Shown in pieces: positions 22,640-30,482 of a stretch of DNA of 32,440 bases (the stretch's first letter is position 1; every line of letters starts with the position of its first letter). The notes beneath the pieces are model-generated. The model was not told the origin of the DNA, made no database searches, and saw nothing but the letters and a program-made list of their open reading frames with translations. A program made the translations under genes and the position numbers. This DNA comes from Chloroflexota bacterium (GTDB lineage: Bacteria > Chloroflexota > Limnocylindria > Limnocylindrales > CSP1-4). The stretch is from positions 1-32,440 of the forward strand of contig PLOC01000024.1 in the NCBI GenBank assembly GCA_003141955.1, written 5' to 3'.

Positions 22640-24351
22640 CCGAAGCCACAACCGGCCGGCCGTTGACGGCGGTCTCCCCGCCCTCCATCGAAGCGACGGA
22701 TCTGAGCTGGACCTACGCTGGCAGATCCCGACCGGCCATCGAAGGCCTGACGTTTCGGCTCGAGGCGGGGCGCGTCCTGCTCGTTCTCGGCCCGTCCGGA
22801 TCAGGCAAGAGCACCCTGGCTCGCGCCCTCGCGGGCCTGGTGCCGCACGTCGTGCCCGGCCGCTGGCAGGGCGGGCTTCGAGTCGGCGGGCTGGAGGTCG
22901 CCGAGACGCCGGCCCGGTTGCTGGGTGAGCGGATCGGCCTCGTCTTCCAGGACCCCGACAGCCAGCTCGTCATGTCTCGCGTGGACGACGAGGTCGCGTT
23001 TGGCCTGGAGAACCGGGCCTGGCCGCGCCCGGAGATGGTGTCGGGAGTTCGCGAGGCGCTGGCGCAGGCGGGCCTGTCGGGCTTCGAGCAGCGCAGCACA
23101 GTCACTCTCTCGGGTGGCGAGAAGCAGCGTCTTGCCATCGCAGACGTGCTCGCGGCCCGCCCGGGGTTGCTGGTCCTGGACGAGCCGACGGCGAACCTCG
23201 ATCCGCCCGGGATGTACGCCGTCTTCGAGCGGCTGGCGATCCTGGCGCGGCGCCGCGAGCACACCATCGTCTTGATCGAACACAGGCTGGAGGCGGCCCT
23301 GCCTCTGGCCGACGAGGTTCTGCTGCTCGACGATGAGGGCCACCAGCTGGCCTTCGCGCCGGCCGGTGCCGTCGGCCGGGAGGCAGTCGAGCTGCTCGAG
23401 CGCAGCGGCGCCTGGGTGCCGCGGGCCTGGCGCGGCGCGCAGCCAGCCGCGTCGGGGGCGGTCGAACCGGCGGTCGAGCGAGCGGCTTCCGGCGGCCGGG
23501 CGATCGAGGCCGGCGCGCTTCTGCTGGAGGCCGCCGACGTTCGCGTCGAATACCCTGCCGACGAGAGCGGGAAGCGCGTGGCCCTGGATGGGGTCTCGGT
23601 GTCCGTGCGAGCCGGCGAGCGAGTGGCTCTCGTTGGGCCGAATGGCGCGGGGAAGTCGAGCCTGCTGTTCGCCATGGCGGGGCTGCTACGGCCGGCGGAC
23701 GGGACCGTGCGGCTGCGCGCGTTGCCACGGGATGGCGAGGCGGCCGAGCCCATGCGCGACCCTTCGCGGCTGAGTGCGCGTGAGCTTGCTGCGCGCATCG
23801 GGCTGGTCTTCCAGGATCCCGAGCTCGGTTTCGTGGCGGGCACGGCGCGCGACGAGGTCAGCGCCAGCGCCCGCGCGATCGGCGGTCGCGACGGCACCTC
23901 GGCCCGCGCACCGGACGAGCAGGGCACCGACGGCGTGCTGGCTAGCTTCGGCCTCGGTCATCTCGCCACGGAGATCCCGTTTCGGCTCAGCCAGGGCGAG
24001 CAGCGCCGCCTGAGCCTGGCCGCCCTTGCGCTGCGGCCCCCTGCCGTCCTGCTCCTCGATGAGCCGACCTTCGGGCTCGATCGGCGCGGAACCGAAGCGG
24101 TGCTGGCACTCCTGGACGAGCGCCGAACGGCTGGGCAGGCGCAAGTCCTCGCCACCCACGACCCGCGGCTCCTGCCGGCATGCGACCGCGTTGTGGCTCT
24201 CGATCGCGGCCGCGTCGTGTTCGACGGATCGCCAGACGCGTTCCTGGCCGCGCCGCCGTACGCGCCCGCTTCGCCGTGGCGTGATGGCGTTGCGCTCGGC
24301 CGGCCTGCAGGCTCCGATCCGGCGGCCATACCCCGGCGAGGCGCCCGATGA
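22636..24351 (+). CDS. ykoD: ECF transporter ATPase with two ABC domains, YkoD-like
   Basis: A 571-residue fusion of two ABC ATPase domains that drives the ECF transporter. Domain 1 (about 18-245) has Walker A GPSGSGKST (52-60), Q-loop VFQDPDSQL, signature LSGGEKQR and Walker B LLVLDEPT. A linker of about 60 residues follows. Domain 2 (about 300-550) has Walker A GPNGAGKSS, Q-loop VFQDPELGF, signature LSQGEQRR and Walker B VLLLDEPT. Both sites look complete; the second signature has Gln for the first Gly. The GTG at 22636 overlaps the ykoE stop (GTGA) and has CGGAG only 1 nt away, so coupling probably drives initiation. Its stop overlaps ykoC in ATGA. Confidence 0.93.
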   Translation: MTEATTGRPLTAVSPPSIEATDLSWTYAGRSRPAIEGLTFRLEAGRVLLVLGPSGSGKSTLARALAGLVPHVVPGRWQGGLRVGGLEVAETPARLLGERIGLVFQDPDSQLVMSRVDDEVAFGLENRAWPRPEMVSGVREALAQAGLSGFEQRSTVTLSGGEKQRLAIADVLAARPGLLVLDEPTANLDPPGMYAVFERLAILARRREHTIVLIEHRLEAALPLADEVLLLDDEGHQLAFAPAGAVGREAVELLERSGAWVPRAWRGAQPAASGAVEPAVERAASGGRAIEAGALLLEAADVRVEYPADESGKRVALDGVSVSVRAGERVALVGPNGAGKSSLLFAMAGLLRPADGTVRLRALPRDGEAAEPMRDPSRLSARELAARIGLVFQDPELGFVAGTARDEVSASARAIGGRDGTSARAPDEQGTDGVLASFGLGHLATEIPFRLSQGEQRRLSLAALALRPPAVLLLDEPTFGLDRRGTEAVLALLDERRTAGQAQVLATHDPRLLPACDRVVALDRGRVVFDGSPDAFLAAPPYAPASPWRDGVALGRPAGSDPAAIPRRGAR

Positions 24352-25133
24352 GCGTGCTCCCGGCCCCGCTCGCGCCGACCCGGCCGGCCTTCCTGACGCG
24401 GACCACGCCCGCCGCGCGTCTCGTGGCCGGCACAGCCTGGCTCGTCGCCGCCATCGTCACTCTCGACCCCATCGTGCCCGCCAGGCTGTTTCTCGCCGCG
24501 ATCGTCGCCCTGTGGCTCTGGTCGGGTCTGCCGCTGCGGCGCATCCCCGCCAGGCTTGCCCCGCTCGGCTTCGCCATCCTGAGCCTGACCGTATTCTCGA
24601 TCCTGCTCTCGAGCGCCAACGGTGATCGCTCGCTCGCGACTATGGCCCAGATCGGCCCGGCCCGGATCACCGGCCCGGCCATCTCGGCCGGCCTGGCCAT
24701 CGGGCTGCGGGTGGTCGTGATCGCCCTGACGACGCTGCTGGTCTTCGGCCCCTCCGACCCAACCCGCATGGCCGACTCGCTCGTCCAGCAGTGGCACGTC
24801 CCGGACCGGTTCGCCTACGGCACGCTGGCCGCCCTGCGAGTGGCCCCGTTCATGGCCGGCGACTGGGCCACGATCGGGGCCGCCCGTCGCCTCCGTGGCC
24901 TCGCGCCCCGAGGCCCCGTCGCGCGCGTGCGCGAGGCCGGCGGGCGCCTGCTGGTGATGCTCGTCTCGGCGATCAGGCGGGCGGAGCGTCTTGCGCTGGC
25001 CATGGACGCGCGCGGCTTCGACAGCGGCGTTCGGCGCACCCACTTCCGCGAGCTTCGGACGAACTGGCGCGACTGGCTGACTATCGTCCTTTCCTTCGCC
25101 GTCGCGGCAGCCGCGCTCTTCGTCGCTCGTTAG
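24348..25133 (+). CDS. ykoC: ECF transporter transmembrane component, YkoC-like
   Basis: A 261-residue EcfT-type membrane subunit that couples the two ATPase domains to the substrate subunit. Hydrophobic helices lie at about 22-50, 60-88, 110-138 and 238-260. The cytoplasmic coupling motif appears as AMDARGF (A-R-G) near residue 222, following a helix with RRAERLALA; an earlier RRLRGLAP motif may be the first coupling segment. The ATG at 24348 overlaps the ykoD stop. It is the last gene of the operon. No clear terminator follows in the short gap before bcp. Confidence 0.92.
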   Translation: MSVLPAPLAPTRPAFLTRTTPAARLVAGTAWLVAAIVTLDPIVPARLFLAAIVALWLWSGLPLRRIPARLAPLGFAILSLTVFSILLSSANGDRSLATMAQIGPARITGPAISAGLAIGLRVVVIALTTLLVFGPSDPTRMADSLVQQWHVPDRFAYGTLAALRVAPFMAGDWATIGAARRLRGLAPRGPVARVREAGGRLLVMLVSAIRRAERLALAMDARGFDSGVRRTHFRELRTNWRDWLTIVLSFAVAAAALFVAR

Positions 25134-25155
25134 TGGCTGTCGCGGGACGCGCTGC

Positions 25156-25161
25156 TAATCT
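25156..25161 (+). promoter_or_regulatory. Candidate -10 box (TAATCT), leaderless bcp gene
   Basis: GCTAATCT is followed by 6 nt and the ATG at 25168; there is no Shine-Dalgarno. Confidence 0.55.
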
Positions 25162-25167
25162 ACTTGC

Positions 25168-25653
25168 ATGAGCAACATGCCAAGCGCGGGCGAGTTCGCC
25201 CCCGATTTCGAGCTTCACGACGACGAGGGGCGGACCCACCGCCTCTCCGAGAGACAAGGCCATTTCACGGTCGTTTACTTCTACCCGGCCGACGACACCC
25301 CCGGCTGCACCAAGGAGGCCTGTGCCTTCCGCGATGCCCGCGCCGCGTTCGACGACGCCCGCACGGAGGTCTGGGGCATAAGCCCACAGGGAGCCGCCAG
25401 CAAGGCGGCCTTCCGCGCCAAGTACGGCCTGCCCTTCACGCTCCTTGCCGACGAGAACCACGCCGTGGCCGACTCGTACGGCAGCTGGGTGGAGAAGGAG
25501 AACTACGGCAGGACCTACTGGGGCGTGGCCCGTAACAGCTTCCTGGTAGGGCCGGACGGGCGAATCGTCACCGTCTGGACGAAGGTCAAACCTGAAGACC
25601 ACGCGACCGAAGTCCTGGCCGCCCTGCGAGAGGCCCGCGCCGCCCTCGTTTGA
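25168..25653 (+). CDS. bcp: Thioredoxin-dependent peroxiredoxin, Bcp/PrxQ type
   Basis: A 161-residue cytosolic peroxidase that reduces hydrogen peroxide and organic peroxides using thioredoxin. The active site is YPADDTPGCTKEACAFRD (39-56): the peroxidatic Cys47 follows the P-x-x-x-T-x-x-C signature, and the resolving Cys52 lies five residues on, as in atypical 2-Cys PrxQ proteins. The family end NSFLVGPDGRIVTVW (about 126-140) is intact and the length is typical. The ATG at 25168 is the only sensible start. It lies 34 nt after ykoC but seems to have its own leaderless promoter. Confidence 0.96.
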   Translation: MSNMPSAGEFAPDFELHDDEGRTHRLSERQGHFTVVYFYPADDTPGCTKEACAFRDARAAFDDARTEVWGISPQGAASKAAFRAKYGLPFTLLADENHAVADSYGSWVEKENYGRTYWGVARNSFLVGPDGRIVTVWTKVKPEDHATEVLAALREARAALV

Positions 25654-25706
25654 AGCAGGCCGGCGCGAGATCGTCGGTCGCGGGCGCCCCGGTCCGCGCC
25701 AGAGTG

Positions 25707-25712
25707 TAGAGT
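25707..25712 (+). promoter_or_regulatory. Candidate -10 box (TAGAGT) for the PIG-L gene
   Basis: GTGTAGAGTC-CCGGACA repeats the thiamine-operon promoter string, including the first transcribed bases. Transcription would start near 25719 and leave a leader of about 185 nt. Confidence 0.4.
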
Positions 25713-25726
25713 CCCGGACAGCAACA

Positions 25727-25762
25727 GAGGCCTCGCCCGTGGGGGGAGACGGGCGAAGCCTC
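25727..25762 (+). terminator. Strong hairpin between bcp and the PIG-L gene
   Basis: GAGGCCTCGCCCGT (25727-25740) and ACGGGCGAAGCCTC (25749-25762) pair at 13 of 14 positions around an 8-nt G-rich loop. It lies 74 nt after the bcp stop and may terminate it, but there is no T-run. Because a candidate promoter sits just before it, it may instead be the first structure of the PIG-L leader. Confidence 0.5.
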
Positions 25763-25847
25763 GGGCGGCATGATACCTCGGGTTCGCTACACGCGGGGTC
25801 GCGTTTCCGGCCGGTTTACGCGGGCTGAAGACATGTCTGTTGCCGTC

Positions 25848-25866
25848 GGACAACGGTGAGTTGTCC
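25848..25866 (+). repeat. Perfect 7-bp inverted repeat before the PIG-L gene
   Basis: GGACAAC (25848-25854), loop GGTGA, GTTGTCC (25860-25866). The right arm runs into TTGTCCACA (25862-25870), a perfect match to the DnaA box of high-GC bacteria. It could be an RNA hairpin or an operator. Confidence 0.5.
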
Positions 25867-25899
25867 ACAAGCCACAAGCCAGGAGCCAGGAGCCAGAAC
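25865..25899 (+). repeat. Heptamer tandem repeat carrying duplicated ribosome-binding sites
   Basis: Five 7-nt units run without gaps: CCACAAG twice, CCAGGAG twice, then CCAGAAC. The two CCAGGAG units each hold AGGAG, so the Shine-Dalgarno of the PIG-L gene is doubled, 12 and 19 nt before the ATG. Confidence 0.7.
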
Positions 25900-25904
25900 G
25901 CATC

Positions 25905-26681
25905 ATGTCCGAAGAAACGCCCTCCCCCCACAACTGGCGACCACGGCGCTTCATGGTCATCGTCGGCCACCCCGACGACGCCGATTTCGGCCCGGCCGGG
26001 ACCGCCTCGGCCTGGATCGACGCCGGCTCCGAGGGCTGGCTCGTGTGCTGCACCTCGGGGGACGCCGGCGGCGAGGACCCTGAGGCGAACCCGCTCGAGC
26101 TGGCTCAGGCGCGCGAGGACGAGCAGCGCCGGGCGGCTCGCATCGTCGGCTACCAGGGCGTGACCTTCCTCCATCAGCCGGATGGCAACCTGGTCAACGA
26201 CCTGTCCCTGCGCGAGATGCTCGTCCGCGCGATCCGGACCTTCAAACCCGACGCGGTCCTCGCCGGCGATCCAGAGGTGGTGATCAATCGAGGTGGAGGG
26301 ATCAACCATACCGACCACCGGGCGGCGGCGATGGCGGCCGTGGACGCGGTCTACCCGGCCGCCCGCAACCCGATGGCCTTCCCGTGGCTCCAGCGCCAGG
26401 GATTGCCGGCTTACCGGGTGCGGAGGCTGTACCTGATGTGGTCGAACCAGCCCGACGTTTGGATCGACGTCAGCGCGACCGCCGATCGGAAGATCGAGGC
26501 CCTGCGGGCCCACGAAAGCCAGCTCCACGATCCCGAGGCGGTGTTCACGCGGGTGCGCGACCGGATGGCCGAGCAAGGAGCCGCGATCGGCGTAGCCGCC
26601 GCGGAGAGTTACCGGCTGGTGGTTTTCGACCAGGACCCGGCCGAACCCGAATCGGCGGCCGGGCAGCCGAAGGCACAGTAG
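25905..26681 (+). CDS. PIG-L/LmbE-family deacetylase
   Basis: A 258-residue zinc-dependent N-deacetylase of the family that includes MshB and BshB, which remove acetyl groups from N-acetylglucosamine conjugates. The zinc motif is GHPDDADFG (21-29; H22, D24, D25) and the second ligand motif is GINHTDHRAA (132-141; H135, D137, H138). TSGDAGGE (50-57) is the expected following loop. The ATG at 25905 is preceded by two AGGAG sites at suboptimal distances within a heptamer repeat. No thiol-biosynthesis partner is next to it, so the substrate (a thiol precursor, glycan or antibiotic) is open. It is a single-gene unit with an unusually elaborate leader. Confidence 0.92.
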   Translation: MSEETPSPHNWRPRRFMVIVGHPDDADFGPAGTASAWIDAGSEGWLVCCTSGDAGGEDPEANPLELAQAREDEQRRAARIVGYQGVTFLHQPDGNLVNDLSLREMLVRAIRTFKPDAVLAGDPEVVINRGGGINHTDHRAAAMAAVDAVYPAARNPMAFPWLQRQGLPAYRVRRLYLMWSNQPDVWIDVSATADRKIEALRAHESQLHDPEAVFTRVRDRMAEQGAAIGVAAAESYRLVVFDQDPAEPESAAGQPKAQ

Positions 26682-26705
26682 GCGTTCGAGCAGGTCTCCG
26701 GGCCG

Positions 26706-28028
26706 CTACTCGCGACTGGGCAGGAGCAGCAGCGGCCGCGCGCGCGGCCAGTCGTTCCAGAGATCGGCCACTACCTCCGCGCGACGCCCAAGCATGAGGA
26801 CCAGCTCGCCCATCGTGATCGAGGGCGCCTTCTCGGCCAGGAGCGCGATCGGGTCCACCCGGACGTAGCGGTACAGGCGGGCCACTTCCTCGGGCCGCGG
26901 CCAGTGGCGAACGCGGACGGTGAGCAGACCCGCCTGACCGAGGGCCATCGAGAGCTCGTGCTGACCCGGTACGCGTCCGTCCGCGAACTCACCCATGCCG
27001 TCGTAGCGGAAGCCAAGCGCGGCCAGACCGCGTGCCACTTCGCGAGCCTCCTCGACGGTGAGCTGATCCCAGAACGGATTGCCGGCCGCGAAGATGAAGC
27101 AGCCGTTTTCGATGGCGGTCGCGGCTACCGCGTCCACGAAGTTGGAGAGGCAGAGCTGCCAGCGACGCCGCTGCTCGGCATCGGGGCCCGCCAGCCAATC
27201 CACCAGGCGGCTCATCGTGGCGCCGTCGCGCTGCAGGAGGCGAACGATCGTGGGTGGCTTCGGCCCGCGCAACTCGACCGGCGCCCCTGACTCCTCCAGT
27301 TGGGGAGCGGCGCCTGCGGCCCGGCCTGCCGGCGCGGGCGGCGCGCCAGCCTCGCCAGCGCCGACCTTTCGGACTCCGACGGCTGGCGCGGCTCGGGGGA
27401 TCGCCGCCCGCGCCGGGGTGGCGGACGGCCGCGTCCGCGCCGGGGCGGACTGCGCAACCTCGGGCGCCGAGATCGGTGCCGCCGCCGACATGCTCGACTG
27501 ATCGCCGGCACCGACTACGGCCTCGCCATGAGTGGCGGCCAGCGCCTCCCGCGCTTCGCGGCACGCCTCAACGGCGGACTCTGCCATGGCCCGGCTCGCC
27601 TCCGCGATCGCCGTCAGGCGGTCGAGCTCGGCTGCCAGCGCGTCGGTCGTATCGCGCTCCCGCTGGATCCTCGTTTGCGCCGCCCGGACGGCGCCGTTGA
27701 CCCGGTTGATCTCGGCCAGCCAGGATGCTGCGGCGAGCTCCACCTGATTCCGCGACGTGGCCCTGCCGATCGCCTCACGAAAGGCTCGGTGGGCCTCTTC
27801 CTTCGCGCTGCGAGTGGCGCGCGGATCGACCGCCGTCTGGGCAGATATCAGGATCGCCAGCTGAGCATCGAGCTGGCGGCGGGTCTCGGCGACGCGCGCC
27901 TCGGCAGCTTCCGTCTCACGACGCGCCAGCTCGGCGAAGCCGCACCGAATCTCGACCAGTCGGCTCCAGTTCGACCCGAGATCGAGCGCATCGGCCCCCG
28001 CCTGGCTCTGCTGGTCATCGACCTGCAA
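26706..28028 (-). CDS. Unknown protein, long coiled coil plus a conserved-looking C-terminal domain
   Basis: A 440-residue protein, not recognised. Residues about 25-170 are Ala/Glu/Arg-rich with heptad-like spacing and should form a long helix or coiled coil (FAELARRETEAAEARVAETR). Residues about 175-255 are an Ala/Pro-rich disordered linker. Residues 258-435 form a compact domain with FVDAVAATAIENGCFIFAAG, GNPFWDQLTVEEAREVARGL and a leucine-rich end. No membrane segment or signal peptide is seen. The start is TTG at 28028 because GGGAGG lies 5 nt upstream; GTG 28106 is a longer alternative that abuts a -10-like box. It converges with the PIG-L gene. The architecture suggests a scaffolding or partner-binding protein, but function is unknown. 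Confidence 0.65.
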   Translation of the reverse strand: MQVDDQQSQAGADALDLGSNWSRLVEIRCGFAELARRETEAAEARVAETRRQLDAQLAILISAQTAVDPRATRSAKEEAHRAFREAIGRATSRNQVELAAASWLAEINRVNGAVRAAQTRIQRERDTTDALAAELDRLTAIAEASRAMAESAVEACREAREALAATHGEAVVGAGDQSSMSAAAPISAPEVAQSAPARTRPSATPARAAIPRAAPAVGVRKVGAGEAGAPPAPAGRAAGAAPQLEESGAPVELRGPKPPTIVRLLQRDGATMSRLVDWLAGPDAEQRRRWQLCLSNFVDAVAATAIENGCFIFAAGNPFWDQLTVEEAREVARGLAALGFRYDGMGEFADGRVPGQHELSMALGQAGLLTVRVRHWPRPEEVARLYRYVRVDPIALLAEKAPSITMGELVLMLGRRAEVVADLWNDWPRARPLLLLPSRE

Positions 28029-28107
28029 GTGGTCCTCCCAGTGCACCGGTGGCGCCCGCTCTACGAGGACTCTCGTGAACTGGCCGCCGCAGGTGCCGAC
28101 AGGCACA

Positions 28108-28113
28108 TCTTAC
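28108..28113 (-). promoter_or_regulatory. Candidate -10 box (TAAGAT) for the coiled-coil gene
   Basis: GTAAGAT on the minus strand would give a leader of about 73 nt to the TTG at 28028. The box touches the alternative GTG at 28106, which argues against that start. Confidence 0.35.
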
Positions 28114-28273
28114 GCAACCGACCCAGGCACGAAGGGCTGGGCGGATGGCCGCTCATCGCCGCGTGAGAAGTTGTCCACGAGGCCCCACATGGCGCGGAGT
28201 CAGGACGCAACCGCTACGCGGATGAGCGCGCCGAGGTGCACGAACTCACTTGGATGCGTGAGCGCGCCGAACG

Positions 28274-28606
28274 TCAGCCCTTGGGCGCGCCCGCAGCGCG
28301 GCGCCCGCGATTGGTGCGACGCTCAGGTGTGAGCAGTCCGACGAGGAAGCCGTCGCCGTGCTTTCGGACGGCGATCTCAACGTTGGCTTCGGCGGCGACG
28401 CGCAGCAATCGCTGCCGGATCGTTATCGGCTTCTCGGTGGGATCGAGCCGAACCGCGAAGACCTGCTCAGGACCTTTGAGCTGGGCAATGAGCCGCTTGA
28501 ACTGGCGCTGTTGCTGATCTCGCTCCTTTGCAGCCGGGCTCAACTCGCGGGTCGGTGTGGCGGCTTTGTCCATGAGAGCAGGATCGGCCTTGCGTACAGT
28601 GACCAT
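28274..28606 (-). CDS. Small basic protein of unknown function
   Basis: A 110-residue protein with no recognised family. Residues 1-35 are polar and probably flexible. Residues about 36-98 look folded: FKRLIAQLKGPEQVFAVRL, then PITIRQRLLRVAAEANVEIA and VRKHGDGFLVGLLTPERRTN, ending in a basic tail RGRRAAGAPKG. The net charge is strongly positive, which would suit nucleic-acid binding (inference). The ATG at 28606 has GGAGGAGG 6 nt upstream, among the strongest ribosome sites in the window, and a plausible promoter at 28675-28702, so it is probably well expressed. No partner gene is adjacent: the coiled-coil gene lies about 245 nt downstream on the same strand. Confidence 0.75.
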   Translation of the reverse strand: MVTVRKADPALMDKAATPTRELSPAAKERDQQQRQFKRLIAQLKGPEQVFAVRLDPTEKPITIRQRLLRVAAEANVEIAVRKHGDGFLVGLLTPERRTNRGRRAAGAPKG

Positions 28607-28674
28607 CGTCTTCCTCCTCCGGTCCGCGACGCGATTCGGTGTGACTCGCCGGCAGCACCGGCTATAGCAGAATC

Positions 28675-28702
28675 ACTATACGCCTTCGTGGAAATGTGAC
28701 CA
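28675..28702 (-). promoter_or_regulatory. Candidate promoter of the small basic protein gene
   Basis: On the minus strand: -35 TGGTCA (28702-28697), 16-nt spacer, -10 TATAGT (28680-28675), leaving about 62 nt of leader to the ATG at 28606. It is among the best sigma70-like matches in the window. Confidence 0.55.
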
Positions 28703-28917
28703 GAGGGCATCTTCGAATGAGTCGAGGTGTGGGCGCGAAGTCGATCTGGCGAGACATGAGACTGCGTCGATCGCAGGGAAATGTGAGATGTGCGATGGTC
28801 GGACCTCGCCAGGATGCCGGCCCGGACGATCCCTCGAGATCGGTCTCCAACGGACGGCCTCGGGATCGAGCAAGAGCGCCCGTGCCAGTCGGCGCGGCAC
28901 GGCCCGGCGAGCCGGGC
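28703..28917. other. Intergenic region between divergent small protein and pnt operon
   Basis: No gene is supported. GGAAATGTGA occurs at 28690-28699 and again at 28777-28786, and CTGCG-TCGAT-CGCAG (28762-28776) is a small inverted repeat beside the second copy. These could be regulator sites shared by the divergent genes, but the evidence is thin. Confidence 0.35.
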
Positions 28918-28923
28918 TAGACT
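28918..28923 (+). promoter_or_regulatory. Candidate -10 box (TAGACT) of the pnt operon
   Basis: GGCTAGACTG gives a transcript start near 28930 and a leader of about 68 nt ending in the AGGTGG site of pntAA. No -35 was recognised. Confidence 0.45.
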
Positions 28924-28997
28924 GTCGGGCGCGTCCTCGCTGGACGCTCCTGCCTTGAGCCGGCCGGTCCAAGATGCGTGCAGCAGGTGGTACCACC

Positions 28998-30158
28998 ATG
29001 AAAGTTGGCGTAGCCAGAGAGATCGCTCCGGAGGAGCGGCGCGTGGCGCTGGTCCCCGACGCGATCCAGAAGCTCCGGGGAGCGGACATGACCGTGCTCG
29101 TCGAGCGCGGCGCTGGGGCGGCGGCCTCGTTCCCGGATCAGAGCTACGTCGAGGCGGGTGCGAAGATCGTCAGCACCGCGACCCTCTACTCGACCAGCGA
29201 CGTCATCCTGCGCATCCACCGCCCCACTCCGGACGAGGCGAAGATGCTCCACGAGGGCCAAGTCGTCATCGGCCTGCTCGCGCCGTTGCTCGATCCCCGC
29301 GCGATGGCCGGCCTCGCTCGCCAGAAAGTGACCGCCATCAGCCTCGACGCCATACCGCGCACGCTGAGCCGCTGTCAGGGCATGGATGCCCTTTCGTCGC
29401 AGGCCAACGTCGGCGGCTACAAGGCCGTGCTCATCGCGGCGAACGCCTTCGGTCGGTACTTCCCGCTCCTCACGACCCCCGCCGGCACCGCCAAGCCCGC
29501 CAACGTGCTGGTGCTCGGTGTGGGCGTGGCCGGTTTGCAGGCCATCGCCACCGCCCGCCGGCTGGGAGCGATGGTCAAGGCGTACGACGTCCGCAGCGAC
29601 ACCAAGGAGCAGGCCGAATCCCTGGGCGCGCAGTTCGTCACGCTCAAGTCCGCGATCGAGGCCACCGGCCAGGGTGGATACGCCCGCCCCCTCACGGCGG
29701 AGGAACAAGCCGCCCAGCAGGCCGAGCTGAACGGGATCATCGCCGCGTCGGACATCGTCATCACGACCGCCCAGGTCCCCGGTCGCCGCCCCCCCGTCCT
29801 CGTGACTCGCGCCGCAGTCGAGAGCATGAAGACCGGCTCGGTGATCGTCGATATGGCCGCCAGCGAGCTGGGCGGCAACTGCGAGCTGTCCAGGCCGGGC
29901 AAGGTCGTGGCCAGCTCGAACGGCGTCGAGATCCACGCCCCGCTCAACCTGCCCGCATCGATGCCGACCGGGGCCAGCATCTTCTACTCGCGCAACATCT
30001 CCAACCTGCTGCTGAATTTCGTCGTCGACGGGGGCATCAACCTCGACTTCGACGACGAGGTAACGGCCGCGACGGTGATCACACACGGCGGCAAGGTCGT
30101 CCAGCCGGCGACCCTCAGGCTGCTCCAGCCGGCTCCAAAGGGAGGCGCCCAGGGATGA
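28998..30158 (+). CDS. pntAA: NAD(P) transhydrogenase subunit alpha, part 1 (NAD-binding domain I)
   Basis: A 386-residue soluble NAD(H)-binding subunit of the proton-translocating transhydrogenase, which uses the proton gradient to reduce NADP with NADH. The alanine-dehydrogenase-like opening MKVGVAREIAPEERRVALVP is clear. RCQGMDALSSQANVGGYKAV (about 125-144) and the Rossmann motif VLVLGVGVAGLQAI (about 170-183) follow; the usual GAG reads GVG. Mobile-loop and dimer segments end near PLNLPASMPTGAS. The ATG at 28998 has AGGTGG about 8 nt upstream; the in-frame ATG at 28974 lies before that site. Its stop overlaps pntAB in ATGA. The split AA/AB form is typical of many non-enteric bacteria. Confidence 0.95.
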   Translation: MKVGVAREIAPEERRVALVPDAIQKLRGADMTVLVERGAGAAASFPDQSYVEAGAKIVSTATLYSTSDVILRIHRPTPDEAKMLHEGQVVIGLLAPLLDPRAMAGLARQKVTAISLDAIPRTLSRCQGMDALSSQANVGGYKAVLIAANAFGRYFPLLTTPAGTAKPANVLVLGVGVAGLQAIATARRLGAMVKAYDVRSDTKEQAESLGAQFVTLKSAIEATGQGGYARPLTAEEQAAQQAELNGIIAASDIVITTAQVPGRRPPVLVTRAAVESMKTGSVIVDMAASELGGNCELSRPGKVVASSNGVEIHAPLNLPASMPTGASIFYSRNISNLLLNFVVDGGINLDFDDEVTAATVITHGGKVVQPATLRLLQPAPKGGAQG

Positions 30159-30469
30159 ACGTCGGCACGCTAATCAACGATCTGACGGTCTTTGTGCTGG
30201 CGATCCTACTCGGCTTCGAAGTGATCAGCCGCGTCCCGGCTACGCTGCACACACCGCTGATGTCGGGCACCAACTCGATCCACGGCATCGTTCTCGTGGG
30301 CGCCATAGCCCTCGGGGCCGCAGCCGACAATCCGCTGACCGGCGTCATCGCTTTCGTGGCCGTTGTCTTCGCCGGGGCGAATGTCGTCGGCGGCTACTGG
30401 GTCACCGATCGGATGCTGCAGATGTTCAAACGACGCCCGGTCCCCAAGGCCGACAAGCCCGCCGAATGA
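30155..30469 (+). CDS. pntAB: NAD(P) transhydrogenase subunit alpha, part 2 (membrane domain)
   Basis: A 104-residue membrane subunit that completes the alpha chain of the transhydrogenase. Three hydrophobic helices are visible (about 8-28, 42-60, 64-84), with the family signature LHTPLMSGTNSIHGI (about 31-45). The ATG at 30155 overlaps the pntAA stop and has GGGAGG 9 nt upstream. It lies 13 nt before pntB. Together with pntB it forms the proton channel (domain II). Confidence 0.95.
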   Translation: MNVGTLINDLTVFVLAILLGFEVISRVPATLHTPLMSGTNSIHGIVLVGAIALGAAADNPLTGVIAFVAVVFAGANVVGGYWVTDRMLQMFKRRPVPKADKPAE

Positions 30470-30482
30470 CGAGGAGCCGGCC

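Noticed and set aside
28690-28786. GGAAATGTGA direct repeat as a mobile-element end
   Set aside because: Only 10 nt, two copies 87 bp apart, with no inverted terminal structure; more likely chance or a regulator site.
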